A stretch of 64,000 nucleotides of DNA. It comes from Saccharomycopsis crataegensis. Its lineage: Eukaryota; Ascomycota; Saccharomycetes; Ascoideales; Saccharomycopsidaceae. A model generated the notes under the pieces. That model made no database searches. It saw nothing but the letters and a program-made list of their open reading frames with translations, and was not told the origin of the DNA. How positions within the stretch are numbered: the stretch's first letter is position 1; every line of letters starts with the position of its first letter. Location of the stretch: assembly GCF_037102585.1 (NCBI RefSeq), contig NW_027043819.1:1612001-1676000 (forward strand). Reading direction: 5' to 3'. The position numbers and the translations under genes were made by a program. Positions 44,490-54,756 of the stretch are shown one piece after another.

Positions 44490-47348
44490 TCATTTATAAA
44501 CTAACTCCAAAGATGTTAATTTGATGTATACTTCCTTTGGCATTTTGTACTGTATCATCCCAGCAAATACCATAATCTGCTTAGCAATTTCTTCTAACTC
44601 GTTAACCTGGGCTAATCTAACATTATTGAAAAACTGGCTTTGATCAGATTTGCTGATCAATTGATTGATACAATTCATAGCAATCAACAACAAATTACCC
44701 ACATTCTTCATCAAGTTGTAATCCAATTGTTGTTGATTGATCTCTTGACACTTCATTCTTATAGAGGTTAAATTCTCCTTAGTCAGAATTGGGATTAAAT
44801 CTAGTTCTTTTATCAAACCCAATGTAGTTTCATAGTTTCCACTGACAAAAGTCTCTTTAATTTTAGCGATATCCAATAACTTCTTCAAAATTTCTCTGGA
44901 GCTAGAAGAAATTTCTAATGAAGATGGGCTTAATTCATAGGTCTTCAAAAGTTTTTCACCTATTTCAATAGGAGAGCATTCCTGTTCGTTTGTTTCTTTG
45001 GAAATAGGTTGGAATATGTCAGTACTGCTCAACAAGTCACCCAACAATCTATTGATTATCTTGATAACTTGGTCATGATTTTCTGATAATTGGTATAATA
45101 ACAAACTATCATAGACTCTGCCTTCTTCGCCAATTCTCTTGGCAGCTTGTTCAATGATTTCGTAAAGATATGAACTCTTATCTGATTTATTGATGGTTCC
45201 GGATTTTTCATCCTTTTCATTTTCAACATACAATAACTGTTGACGATTTTCAATTCTTCCTGGATATCTAGTACCATCTTTATTAATAGTACCCAATAAT
45301 ATGCTGAATTCCTTAGTCTCAATAACCAATTCCCTTATGGCCTCAAGACTCAACTTGTAATATTTATTATTTCCAGCAAGGTTAATCAACAAAAGATATT
45401 CTAGAGCAACAATTGTGTCTGAGACTCTAAAACTTCTTGTGTAGTAACCAATTAATCTTGCGTAATTTATTTCATACAATCCATTTTCGTTAGTTGCCGT
45501 TAATTCATTTGCATTATTTCCGTTCTTTTTGATGATAGAGTCATAATCACTCATCCTCAAAAGGCCATAGTATGCCAATCCAATGGCCAAATGAACTGCC
45601 TCAAGTTCACCAATTGAGAAAGCATATTTAACTGCCAACTCAAATAAGCCACCAAGCAATAAAACGTGGATATATGTTGGAAAATTAGAGCTGCCATTGA
45701 AGTAAGCAGCACCATATTGAATTAAGTTCTTTTGGAAATCAAACAAAGTATAGGATTCATACTTGGAGAGTTCCAAATAATCTTGGTTTCTTTCATTGAT
45801 TAACATAAAATTAGTCCATAACCAATCTTCAGTACTGGCAAAAATCTTTGGAATAGACTTCTTGCTCAAATCACACTTACCAATGATTTTGTAGACAGCA
45901 TATCTGTAAGGATCAACCAAGTCATTGTTCTTGATATTTGTATTGAACTCTTGTTGAATCGAGTTTTGTAATGATGTAGATAATGAGTGGTTTCCAAGAC
46001 TATTTTCATCCTTTGTAGAAACAATAAAGCTCTTCAAGTATGTAACAAAATTCGAATCAATTTTCTTAAAAATGGAAGCGCTCTCTTCAGCAACTTCAAG
46101 AGCTTCTGTATAGCAGCCAGCTCTGATTAAGTAGAAGATTAACGCCCAGATTGGGACATCGTTAACCATCAACAAACTTCTCTTGATTTCTTCTTTTTCA
46201 AACAATCTTTTTTTCTGCGACTTGACATAATATTTGATTTTATTCAAATGAATTGGCAAACCATTTTCCATTTCATCCGTGCTAGCACCAGAATTATCAT
46301 CGCTGTTCACTCTTTTGCGGTAGATGACATCTACGTGCTTCAAAAACTGGCTCTCAAGGTACTTGATACTATTCTTGATGATTTTGCCTCTTAAGTTGGC
46401 CGAATTCTTACTCTTGAAATCATTGTATTGGTCAAAGTAAGAATTTTGAGGCTCCGATTTGTCAATCAATCCATTCAAGATTTTCCAGCATTCATTTATT
46501 TGCCTTGTACGGCTGTCGGTGGCATCTTTTGTGGCATCATAAAAATTATTGATAATGTGCACAGGTTTGAGCTGTTGACGAGAGTTATTCAATTCATAGA
46601 TAATGACAGCAAATTTTTCAAATTTTTCTCTCATTGATATACTATTAACATTCGTAAGCTTGGTATCCTTTGGTAGATCGCTAAAATCACCACCACCTAA
46701 TCTTGGTCCTAGTACTGAATGACCAATAGTTGACTTACCCCAGTTGGCAAATTGCAGAGTTGAATTTTCAGACTCAACATTGGCAGAAGAAGAGCTTGAG
46801 GATACAGAAAACATTTTTGGAAGTGAAGAAGCTTTGGTCTTTTCCCCTTTGGAAGATTTCAAGTACTTTGAACCAAAGCCAAAAGATTCATAAATTTCTT
46901 GTTTACGTTTTCTCCAATCCATGGTGATGTTTTGGTTGATGAAAATATCAAAATCTCTTGATGCAGTGGTTAAGGATTGCTCGATGGCTGCCAAAATATT
47001 TTCCTCTTTCTTGTTGTTCAAATGACTGTCAAAGTCAACACCATTGTGACTTGGGACTATGGAATTCTCTAACGAGTTCTGTAACTCGACTGATTTGATC
47101 TCTGATTCAAGATCCTCAATAACTATCCCACTTCCAGCCAACAAATAATGCGCTTTAGTGAAGTTAGCCTCTTTTTCTGACTTGGAGGTCCTTAAATCAT
47201 GAATTCTTTTCTTCAATTCTTTCGATCCCAATTCAATAGACCCAATGTCGGATGACCCTGTAGGCAAGTTCTTTGAGGATTCCACTAAATCCTTGACGGC
47301 GCTAGACCATTTCGAAAAAGACTTGAAATTCTGCTGGTCTTTTATCAT
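44490..47348 (-). CDS. NIC96: Nucleoporin Nic96
   Basis: Linker scaffold nucleoporin (Nup93 family) of the inner ring, which anchors the Nsp1-Nup57-Nup49 channel trimer. It contains the AHYLLAGSGIVIEDLESEI segment near residues 65-85 and an alpha-helical solenoid for the remaining two thirds (for example VPIWALIFYLIRAGCYTEAL, WLWTNFMLINE, IHVLLLGGLFELAVKYAF). At 952 aa it is somewhat longer than the roughly 840 of baker's yeast, with Ser/Asn-rich insertions. A Reb1-like TTACCCGG lies at 47466-47473, 118 bp upstream. The promoter is shared with the divergent DENND11-like gene. Confidence 0.92.
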   Translation of the reverse strand: MIKDQQNFKSFSKWSSAVKDLVESSKNLPTGSSDIGSIELGSKELKKRIHDLRTSKSEKEANFTKAHYLLAGSGIVIEDLESEIKSVELQNSLENSIVPSHNGVDFDSHLNNKKEENILAAIEQSLTTASRDFDIFINQNITMDWRKRKQEIYESFGFGSKYLKSSKGEKTKASSLPKMFSVSSSSSSANVESENSTLQFANWGKSTIGHSVLGPRLGGGDFSDLPKDTKLTNVNSISMREKFEKFAVIIYELNNSRQQLKPVHIINNFYDATKDATDSRTRQINECWKILNGLIDKSEPQNSYFDQYNDFKSKNSANLRGKIIKNSIKYLESQFLKHVDVIYRKRVNSDDNSGASTDEMENGLPIHLNKIKYYVKSQKKRLFEKEEIKRSLLMVNDVPIWALIFYLIRAGCYTEALEVAEESASIFKKIDSNFVTYLKSFIVSTKDENSLGNHSLSTSLQNSIQQEFNTNIKNNDLVDPYRYAVYKIIGKCDLSKKSIPKIFASTEDWLWTNFMLINERNQDYLELSKYESYTLFDFQKNLIQYGAAYFNGSSNFPTYIHVLLLGGLFELAVKYAFSIGELEAVHLAIGLAYYGLLRMSDYDSIIKKNGNNANELTATNENGLYEINYARLIGYYTRSFRVSDTIVALEYLLLINLAGNNKYYKLSLEAIRELVIETKEFSILLGTINKDGTRYPGRIENRQQLLYVENEKDEKSGTINKSDKSSYLYEIIEQAAKRIGEEGRVYDSLLLYQLSENHDQVIKIINRLLGDLLSSTDIFQPISKETNEQECSPIEIGEKLLKTYELSPSSLEISSSSREILKKLLDIAKIKETFVSGNYETTLGLIKELDLIPILTKENLTSIRMKCQEINQQQLDYNLMKNVGNLLLIAMNCINQLISKSDQSQFFNNVRLAQVNELEEIAKQIMVFAGMIQYKMPKEVYIKLTSLELVYK

Positions 47349-47812
47349 CTTTGGCCCAACAGTTTCTAGTAATTAGTTGCTATTTAACGATCGTTTGAAA
47401 GAATTCGTTCTTTTGTTGTTTTTGTTTCTTCTTCATTTCTGTATTTTTTTTTTCAATAAAGGCTGTTACCCGGAATGATATTCATCACTCCTTTGTGGGT
47501 GTGCTGCTCTGTGTATGCACATCACAAAGACTAATATAAATATATATAAGTGGCTTTAAGTATCATAGTGATAGTCTCTCTGGTCATTATTTCCTTCCTC
47601 TTCTTCTTTCTGCCAAAAAAAAGGGTTTCTTTCTCTTAATGTGTCAAAAAACTCATCCAGCATCCTGATTTCTGCATAATTATACTTACAGCACAGAAAT
47701 TTCTATTCCGATTTAAATAGAAATTATTTAGCAGCTCCTCCATCCATTAGGGATTCCGCAGTAACAATAATAATAAAAATAATATAAATAATAATAACAT
47801 TAGCAGAGAATC
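47349..47812. promoter_or_regulatory. Divergent promoter NIC96 / DENND11-like gene
   Basis: 464 bp. Reb1-like TTACCCGG at 47466-47473. A TATA-rich stretch lies at about 47536-47547 and an ATA/ATAA-rich stretch just before the + strand ATG. Confidence 0.5.
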
Positions 47813-49372
47813 ATGTCATTGGATCCTGTTTTATTCATCACAAAATTCGATGTCACTAAAGGTTATTCGTCAGTGTATCAATCAAGTTCTTCAATTCATG
47901 ATAATTTAGAATATAAATCTCTTCCTTCTGGCTTACACCAATCTAGGTTTGATATTATTCGTTTCTTGCATTCAGGTTATAATGGAATAGCCATTTTCAG
48001 ACAGAATGGTATGAACAAGGACATTGATTCAAATGATCGTCAAACAATCAAAATGTACTCGCTAGGGTTGCTTTATAAGGATGATGAGCCAAAGTATTTG
48101 AAGCGGGCACTTGAACAATTCGACGCCATTTTAAGCAAATTCATTGATGATGAAACCATAAATGAAAATGTTTTCATCGAAGAATCTAAAGAAATGTTTC
48201 AACGATACTTGAAGGATTCTAAAAGTGTATCGAATGGAGCACCAATTAATCACGATATCAGTGATGATTCTTTTGCAACAACATTCAACCACGCTGGTCC
48301 TTTCGTGTATGACTTGTGGAGATATATGCTAAATAACAAGAGAATTCTAATCAAAAATCATTTTGATAGAGCTGGAGTATTACTGAATGACAATATAATC
48401 AATTTAAACACTGCCTTAATCAGGAACCTAGGCCAGGTGATACATCATTCATCAGAAACTTTCAAACTGAAGGAGCAAATTCAAACCTCAGAAATCCTAT
48501 ACAATATTTCGTTACAAGATATTGATACCCTTGAAGAGCTTAGTAAATCAAAATCTGGATACCTAGCTTGCACCTCAGATGATGTTATTTTCACAAGAAT
48601 GAATTTGTTTGACTATATGGTAGAGTTTGATCATTTAACCAAAAAGCCTATTCTTAAAAAAAATATTTATGATCGCAATTCTAAAACCCACTCTTTCAAA
48701 GAGATCAAATTCTCAAACGTTGACTTGAATAGTTTTATTAAATTGCAGACAGGCATGGATTTTGAGTTATTCAGATCAATGTTTGATGAATGGAAACTTT
48801 CTGCCGATAACTCGTGGGCCTCATTACTAAACTCATGGATTTATGGAGTCCCTAAATCTCTTTCGAATGTTAATAATTACGGGATAATAGATGAAAATAA
48901 GTCATTTGAAGATATCAAAAAGAATGTTGGCTCAGCTGCTTCAAATGCGACCAGCGAAAGTACTACGGCCTCATCTGCTAGTAAAAAAGGTAAATTGTTG
49001 AACAAAGAGTTGGTATTAGCTCATTTTGACGTAATTTTGTCTCATTACTGTGACACTATAAACGACATTATCAAAAACGACGATCAAGACTATGAAAGTC
49101 AAAGACATGGAGGCGAGGGTTCTTATGACAGCGAAGTTGACGAGTTTTTCGGCAATGACGAAAATGATGGTCTAGTGAGTACAAAATTGGATGATAATGG
49201 GCTACCAATAATTGAGCTAACCTTATCTGATATTCATCAACTATATTTGAATCCTTTCGCAGCTGATGATAAACAGTTTGTTTGTGAATTTGTGAAAAAT
49301 AACTTCAAACGGACTGTATCGATTACTAGCTTTGCTGGCTTGTCATGGCAAATATTTTCTTGCTGTGGGTAA
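47813..49372 (+). CDS. DENND11/LCHN-like DENN-family protein (519 aa)
   Basis: The N-terminal region shows FITKFDVTKGYSSVY, then LEYKSLPSGLHQSRFDIIRF and GYNGIAIFRQNG, the order and wording of the fungal LCHN/DENND11 family, relatives of DENN-domain Rab regulators. Central helical parts (YDLWRYMLNNKRILI) fit a DENN core. Residues about 375-400 are a Ser/Ala/Thr-rich linker, followed by an acidic stretch (SEVDEFFGNDEND). The role in yeast is poorly defined; a link to membrane traffic is inferred from the family. The start is the first Met. The gene is convergent with VMA6, 210 bp apart. Confidence 0.65.
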   Translation: MSLDPVLFITKFDVTKGYSSVYQSSSSIHDNLEYKSLPSGLHQSRFDIIRFLHSGYNGIAIFRQNGMNKDIDSNDRQTIKMYSLGLLYKDDEPKYLKRALEQFDAILSKFIDDETINENVFIEESKEMFQRYLKDSKSVSNGAPINHDISDDSFATTFNHAGPFVYDLWRYMLNNKRILIKNHFDRAGVLLNDNIINLNTALIRNLGQVIHHSSETFKLKEQIQTSEILYNISLQDIDTLEELSKSKSGYLACTSDDVIFTRMNLFDYMVEFDHLTKKPILKKNIYDRNSKTHSFKEIKFSNVDLNSFIKLQTGMDFELFRSMFDEWKLSADNSWASLLNSWIYGVPKSLSNVNNYGIIDENKSFEDIKKNVGSAASNATSESTTASSASKKGKLLNKELVLAHFDVILSHYCDTINDIIKNDDQDYESQRHGGEGSYDSEVDEFFGNDENDGLVSTKLDDNGLPIIELTLSDIHQLYLNPFAADDKQFVCEFVKNNFKRTVSITSFAGLSWQIFSCCG

Positions 49373-49582
49373 TTTTCTATGAGTCTCAACTGTCAATTGT
49401 TTTCTATGTATACTCGCTTTATACTAAATGCTACAAGAATCATAAAGTTTACCTATATTTAAAAATTTGTAAATTAATCAATTCAAAGTACTACCAAAAC
49501 AAAGAAAAAAGGAACAGAAATAAAAATTGAGGAAGGGAGAGGAGCAAAATAAGAATAAAAATAAATTAATACTAATAGAAAA

Positions 49583-50623
49583 TTAGTTGACACAAATGTA
49601 ATTATTAATACGTTCCTTTTGGTTTTGAGCAATACATTCAGCAAGCCAGGTAATATTTCTAACTTCTTGTTCTCTAGATTTGACCCAAGCCCATATGGTA
49701 CTAACGGTAAACTGTTGACAGAAGGCGTCAGCACATAATTCCATCTCTAATTGATAGAAGTGATCTTCCAAAGTCTTGTCTCCGTTAAGATTGTCAAAAA
49801 AACCTCTGTAATCGATAACGGTTTCAACAACTGATCTAATCTGTTCAAAATCTTCAGCACTGGCCAACATTGTTATGCCTGCAGGATATAATTTACCAAA
49901 TTGAGGTAATAACTTCATTTTGTCTTCAGTGGACAATTCCAACTCAAAAGAGTTTAATGCAATATTTATGGATCTTCTGTCAGCTTCAAATTCCAACAAA
50001 GTTTTCATTGTTTCATTAGCTGGGTATGGCAATTCTCTTTGGGTAAACTCATAAAAGTCTTCCAAATAGGCCTTATAAAGAGTGTTTCTAATAATTTCAA
50101 TGTTTAAGTCATCCAAGTCATCAGCACTCAAACAGTCTTTGAAGTATGGCGCCAAAGGAGTATCAATCAATACCGAAGTATATAAAGAGTCGATATCGGT
50201 AGCAACACTCAAAGCTGGCAAAGTGTCAAACCATCCCAATGGATGACATCTTTCCAATATTTCACTTCTATCTCTTTCGTGGATAGTACCGGTGATCATC
50301 AATGCAACGTTATCAATCATGTAACCATAAGTAATGTAGTCCATGAATTTGGCTAAAGGCTCAACTGATTGATTCCTGATGTAGTTAAATTGATCATACA
50401 ATTTACTAGATGCCTTTTCTTGAATTATTGAGGTGGATAAAGGTGATGGGACATTAGCCAAGAAGTTACCATAATCAGTAGAAGATAATTGCAACTTCAA
50501 GTCATCAAGAGTATCACATTGAGTTAAATTGGCATATTGAGCCTGAGTCAAAAGACCATTTCGGTAACCCCTGACTAAGCCTTCGATGTAACCGAAATCG
50601 ACATTGAAAAATAATCCCTCCAT
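49583..50623 (-). CDS. VMA6: V-ATPase subunit d (Vma6)
   Basis: Stator-rotor coupling subunit d of the vacuolar proton pump, joining the V1 shaft to the c-ring. The full-length 346-aa product follows the family throughout: MEGLFFNVDFGYIEGLVRGY at the start, DYITYGYMIDNVALMITGT, HPLGWFDTLPAL, FYEFTQRELPYPANETM, LLEFEADRRSINIALNSF, and YICVN at the C-terminus. No signal or membrane segment is present, as expected for a peripheral subunit. It shares a 228-bp divergent promoter with COG8. Confidence 0.97.
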   Translation of the reverse strand: MEGLFFNVDFGYIEGLVRGYRNGLLTQAQYANLTQCDTLDDLKLQLSSTDYGNFLANVPSPLSTSIIQEKASSKLYDQFNYIRNQSVEPLAKFMDYITYGYMIDNVALMITGTIHERDRSEILERCHPLGWFDTLPALSVATDIDSLYTSVLIDTPLAPYFKDCLSADDLDDLNIEIIRNTLYKAYLEDFYEFTQRELPYPANETMKTLLEFEADRRSINIALNSFELELSTEDKMKLLPQFGKLYPAGITMLASAEDFEQIRSVVETVIDYRGFFDNLNGDKTLEDHFYQLEMELCADAFCQQFTVSTIWAWVKSREQEVRNITWLAECIAQNQKERINNYICVN

Positions 50624-50851
50624 AGCGAAACAACGACTAACAGATAGATTTATACCTGGTTAAGTCTCTAGGTGTTTATCAATTTTCTCACTTTTCAATT
50701 TCACACAAAAAATGCTGGAGCCTGTACCCAGGGCTTCTGTGCAAAAAGTCCAAACTGTTAAACTTGGCTTTGCATATTTGGAAGGTGATTGAATGATATA
50801 TATCAACAATAGATTCCACTGTCGTCAAAGGGTATCAGATCTTCAATTATA

Positions 50852-52291
50852 ATGACAACCCTAGGAAGTGACTATTCAAACTCACAGTTATTGCTTGACA
50901 CTTTGAACTCCGATTTTCCTAAGGAAGTGTCTGGATTGATTAACAACAACGAATCATTTAAAGAATTATCATTGAAATATTTAAATGACTTATTTGACAG
51001 TGATTCCAAAATATTGAGCAATGATAAAAACTCTGAGGATCAAATTAGTTTTTTGGTCAATGAAATCGCTGAATTAGACAGTGCACAAAGCTCTATTGAA
51101 GACAAGTTGAAAAAAACGGTGGTGAATTCAAGTAATGATATCGTTGAATCGAGATTTCAGTTAAACAACATATTGGTAGACTTTGAGTCAGATTTCAACT
51201 TGCAATTGACTGATGTTAATAATTCATTAGAATTAGCTTTGGATATACAAGCTTCCGATGAGAACCTGCTGAATCATAAAATTAACTTTGAAACTCTCAA
51301 ATCAATACGGAAAAATCTTGAAACAAAATCATCACTGTCGACAATACTTTCCAAAATTGATTTGATCATGGATATTTTAGAGCTCCCTTCTTTGGCTGGC
51401 GCCTGTGTCAAGGCAGGTTATTATCATGAAACTTTGGAAATAAGCAGCTATACCAGACGATTATCAATCAGATACCCAGATGTTAACGTTATTAAGAAGA
51501 TTGAAAATGGAGTGAAAGCAGAAATTGAAGTGATGTTGGTCGGGCTTTTGAAATTGCTAAAAACAGATTTAAAACAATCTAACATTGTGAAGATAATATC
51601 ATACTTGAAAAGAATCTACCCGTTCAACTCAACAAACCAAAAAGTGATTGGAGGTACTATAATTGGAGACGGCTCTGAAAATCTGAGTTCGCTACTTGAT
51701 GGTGCGCTAATGGAAATAAATTCGGGGTCAATGTTACGCAGGATCTATTTTCAATCAAGGTATCAGTTCATTATTAATGAGTTGGATGTTCTACAACCAT
51801 TGAAGAACCATTCTGTGGAAAAGTATTTGAAAAGAGTAGTGGAATTGATCAGAGAACACTGTTATACTTCAATTCTTACTTATCAATCTCTCTTCTCGGA
51901 AGATGATGAATATTATCCATCAACTGCTAAGGGGGCTACCGACACCAGCAACGAAGAAAGTGAAGATGAAAAAGACACATTCAATGATAATGATGAACTT
52001 ATTCATGATTTCATAAAACATATAATCCAAAAATTAATTGAATTATTACAGGCGAACTTGCCACTAGTCAAGGAACGACAAGCCAAAGACTCTTTAATTT
52101 TGCAGATAATATATTGCTCACAAAGTTTAGGGAGAGTCGGAGGTGATTTTAGCAGTTTGATATTAATGTTTTTAAGGAAGAATATGGTAGCATCATCAAA
52201 TGGAGATTGCAGTGGTACTATCAGTGAGGCAGATTGGTTCAGAATCCTCAAAAAACAAAGAGCATTGATTAAAAACTTGAATAATGTATAG
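50852..52291 (+). CDS. COG8: Cog8, conserved oligomeric Golgi complex subunit
   Basis: Lobe-B subunit of the COG tether for retrograde intra-Golgi traffic. The Dor1-type domain is visible: YLNDLFDSDSKI, a coiled coil at about 60-130, then MDILELPSLAGACVKAGYYH and LEISSYTRRLSIRYPD. Further markers are SGSMLRRIYFQSRYQFIINE and VVELIREHCYTSILTYQSLF. At 479 aa it is shorter than the roughly 600-aa baker's yeast protein. An acidic insertion (SNEESEDEKDTFNDNDE) lies at about 365-385. Confidence 0.88.
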   Translation: MTTLGSDYSNSQLLLDTLNSDFPKEVSGLINNNESFKELSLKYLNDLFDSDSKILSNDKNSEDQISFLVNEIAELDSAQSSIEDKLKKTVVNSSNDIVESRFQLNNILVDFESDFNLQLTDVNNSLELALDIQASDENLLNHKINFETLKSIRKNLETKSSLSTILSKIDLIMDILELPSLAGACVKAGYYHETLEISSYTRRLSIRYPDVNVIKKIENGVKAEIEVMLVGLLKLLKTDLKQSNIVKIISYLKRIYPFNSTNQKVIGGTIIGDGSENLSSLLDGALMEINSGSMLRRIYFQSRYQFIINELDVLQPLKNHSVEKYLKRVVELIREHCYTSILTYQSLFSEDDEYYPSTAKGATDTSNEESEDEKDTFNDNDELIHDFIKHIIQKLIELLQANLPLVKERQAKDSLILQIIYCSQSLGRVGGDFSSLILMFLRKNMVASSNGDCSGTISEADWFRILKKQRALIKNLNNV

Positions 52292-53920
52292 TTTATAATT
52301 CAAATTAAGTATACATCCTGATACTTGATCGAACTCATGCTTGGCCTTTACCTTTATGTAAAAAAAAAAAAAAAATTCTTCCTCTGTAACATATTTCATA
52401 GTTTGAGCAATCCAAATCCAACAGAATTAATTTCGGTGGAGGAGAAATTAGCATTATTTTTGATTATCTCTCTGACTTTTTGCCGTAACTCTTTTTTTTT
52501 CATTTATTCAATCCATTTTTGAATTTTATTGTTTTCTTGAATCACTTATCTGCTTATCTTAATATTGAAGTATTGCATCAAAGGAATGGATATTCCTATT
52601 TTTACATAACCATTCTATGAATTACTAGAATTAAGATTTCGTAGCTGGATTCTATTTCATCTTTCATTTTCGTGTTGAATAACAATTCAACTCCTGCAAT
52701 TTGTGCATTTCAGGTTGTAGCGAGCTACACAAAAATCACCCCACAGGACCATCATTCAATAATTGACACTTGCACGATCTACTTTCTTTAATGAAGGGTA
52801 GTTTCATTCCTTTAGAAGGAATTCGGTTCCTTTCAAGACCCGCGTCTTTATTCCTGAATCATCGAGTGGATACAACAATCAATATTAAAGTACGTATTGA
52901 AAATAGAAAGACGTAAGACACCTCTCTCTCTATTTATATCTTCAGAAAATACATAAGCAGACATTGCAAAAAATGTGAATTGTGGTAACAATTTTCTTAA
53001 AATATTCTACAATTTTCAAAAACAATCTACATTAATTGCATATTTTTAAATTATAAATGTAAGAGATGATTCTTTGTAATACTGCTGATCTAAGCGAGGA
53101 AGAATATTTAGTAAATTTTATTTAATTGTGACAGCTTGCGACTGTTGCAGTACCATACCCTCGTGTTAACCAAGTAATCAATGGTCCTTACTGGTAATCA
53201 TACACGTAATCGATAAACGATGACTTTTAAGGATATGTGAGAGAATCAATGAGGCATATTCCATTCCATAGAGATCGCACAAATTTCATATATTGGAATA
53301 TCCGAATGGAACTTTCAGTTGAGAATCTACTATTCAAGGATCCAGTTTTCTTAAAGCCCATACTCTATTTTTTTTTAACAAAAAAAAGAAGAAAAAAGAA
53401 AAGATAACAACTAAATAATCATAACTATATTAAGCAACAAATATACAATCCAAAAATAACTTCTCATATTTGCCAGATTAATCGATAAATCAATTCCTCT
53501 ATGGTCGCATCCAATGATGGAAAACAGGTGTTATCAACGAGCCACGAGACTTGCTTCTGAATAACACTTGATGAAACTTCAATAATAAGAAAATATCCTT
53601 ATTGTTTTTATGATTATGCTTTGATAAACCACATTATTTATTATTATGTTATAGCTTTTTGTCGCTTTAATTATTTATTGGGCCTAACCACACTATTATT
53701 ACTTTTTATTACCATTTAAAGTCTTGAAAATCCCTCGATAAGTATCCCATATATTCTAGATATAAAAGCCTAATTTTATATACTAAAATTAACTCGAATA
53801 ATACGTTTCTCGCCAATATATAATGTAAATGAAAGAGTATAGAAATCTATATACCAAAACGGCGGATCGTGTAATTTTAAATACATCAAATGAAAGTGAT
53901 TAATCTCTATATTATACGAG
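52292..53920. other. 1.6-kb AT-rich gap before tRNA-Asp
   Basis: No coding frame seen. Two small inverted repeats occur: GTTGAAT/ATTCAAC at 52674-52691 and TGTAGC/GCTACA at about 52715-52728. I looked for LTR ends next to the tRNA gene and saw none that pair. Confidence 0.45.
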
Positions 53921-53992
53921 TCCGTGATAGTTTAGTGGCTAGAATCCCCGCTTGTCGCGCGGGGGACCGGGGTTCAATTCCCCGTCGCGGAG
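53921..53992 (+). tRNA. tRNA-Asp (anticodon GTC)
   Basis: 72 nt, folding into a full cloverleaf: acceptor TCCGTGA pairs with TCGCGGA (one T-G), discriminator G. The anticodon stem-loop is CCCGC-TTGTCGC-GCGGG with GTC at positions 34-36. The T-loop GGTTCAATTC matches the B box. There is no intron. Confidence 0.97.
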
Positions 53993-54005
53993 GTTTCTTT
54001 TTTTA
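53993..54005 (+). terminator. Pol III terminator of tRNA-Asp
   Basis: A T-rich run with a seven-T stretch directly after the tRNA 3' end, the usual RNA polymerase III stop signal. Confidence 0.7.
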
Positions 54006-54178
54006 TTTCCTCATATTTTATCATTATCTTCTCAACACTGCTAGTTGAGATCTTTTGTCAATTATATGAACTTCATTCCCATTTTCTTTTTTTTTTTAAT
54101 TGAAAACATTACAATCTATATACTTTCATTCAATGTAAGTACTTCCCATTCTGTGTATGCACTGTTATTCAATAAACA

Positions 54179-54243
54179 TCACCAAGGTTTGGCAATCGAT
54201 TGCCAATCACAATAAATTTTCCAATTTTTGTGAAAATTGGTGA
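54179..54243. repeat. Nested inverted repeats
   Basis: TCACCAA (54179-54185) pairs with TTGGTGA (54237-54243). Inside are the perfect palindrome TTGGCAATCGATTGCCAA (54189-54206) and CCAATTTT-TGTG-AAAATTGG (54221-54240). The function is unknown. Confidence 0.6.
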
Positions 54244-54756
54244 GCATCATTTTTCATCTACTACCTCATTAGGTTATAAAGAAAAATAATATATATTAGC
54301 AGGGAATACTTAGCAAATTCATATTGAAAAAATAAAATAGATAAAAAAAAGTAGGAAGAAAAAAAAAAGAAAGAGAGAAATTAAAAAAAAAAAAAAAAAA
54401 GCCCCAAAATCAGAAGTAATAAAGAGAGAAAATATGATAAATTAAACTATAATTTATAGCAAAAAAAGACAAATCGTATAATGAAAATGTAGTAGGGTAT
54501 TGGCGAGCTTCTTCATTCTTGTTCAACGACAAGAAAAAAAAACAACAACAATAGAAACTAGATAGAGCAAGAAAAACAAAATATCGAATTCATAATAATC
54601 AGAACAATCATCACATTTTTTTTTGTTAATATTTTTTTATTTTTTTGTTGTTTTTTTTTTTTAAAAAGAAGTTTTTGTAATTTTTTTTTTATGTTTCTCA
54701 TTTTTTTTTTAATAATTCCAAATCAAATTGACGTTAATATACATTCATAGTACACA

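Larger units (their letters stand above)
53993..54756. other. Gap tRNA-Asp to SAP190, with nested palindromes
   Basis: The 3' flank of SAP190 is very AT-rich (T-runs at 54617-54720). At 54179-54243 there are an 18-bp palindrome and an 8-bp-arm hairpin inside an outer 7-bp inverted repeat. No gene seen. Confidence 0.5.

Noticed and set aside
52292-53920. Possible solo LTR next to the tRNA-Asp gene
   Set aside because: tRNA genes attract Ty-like insertions, but I found no TG...CA-ended repeat pair or target duplication here.
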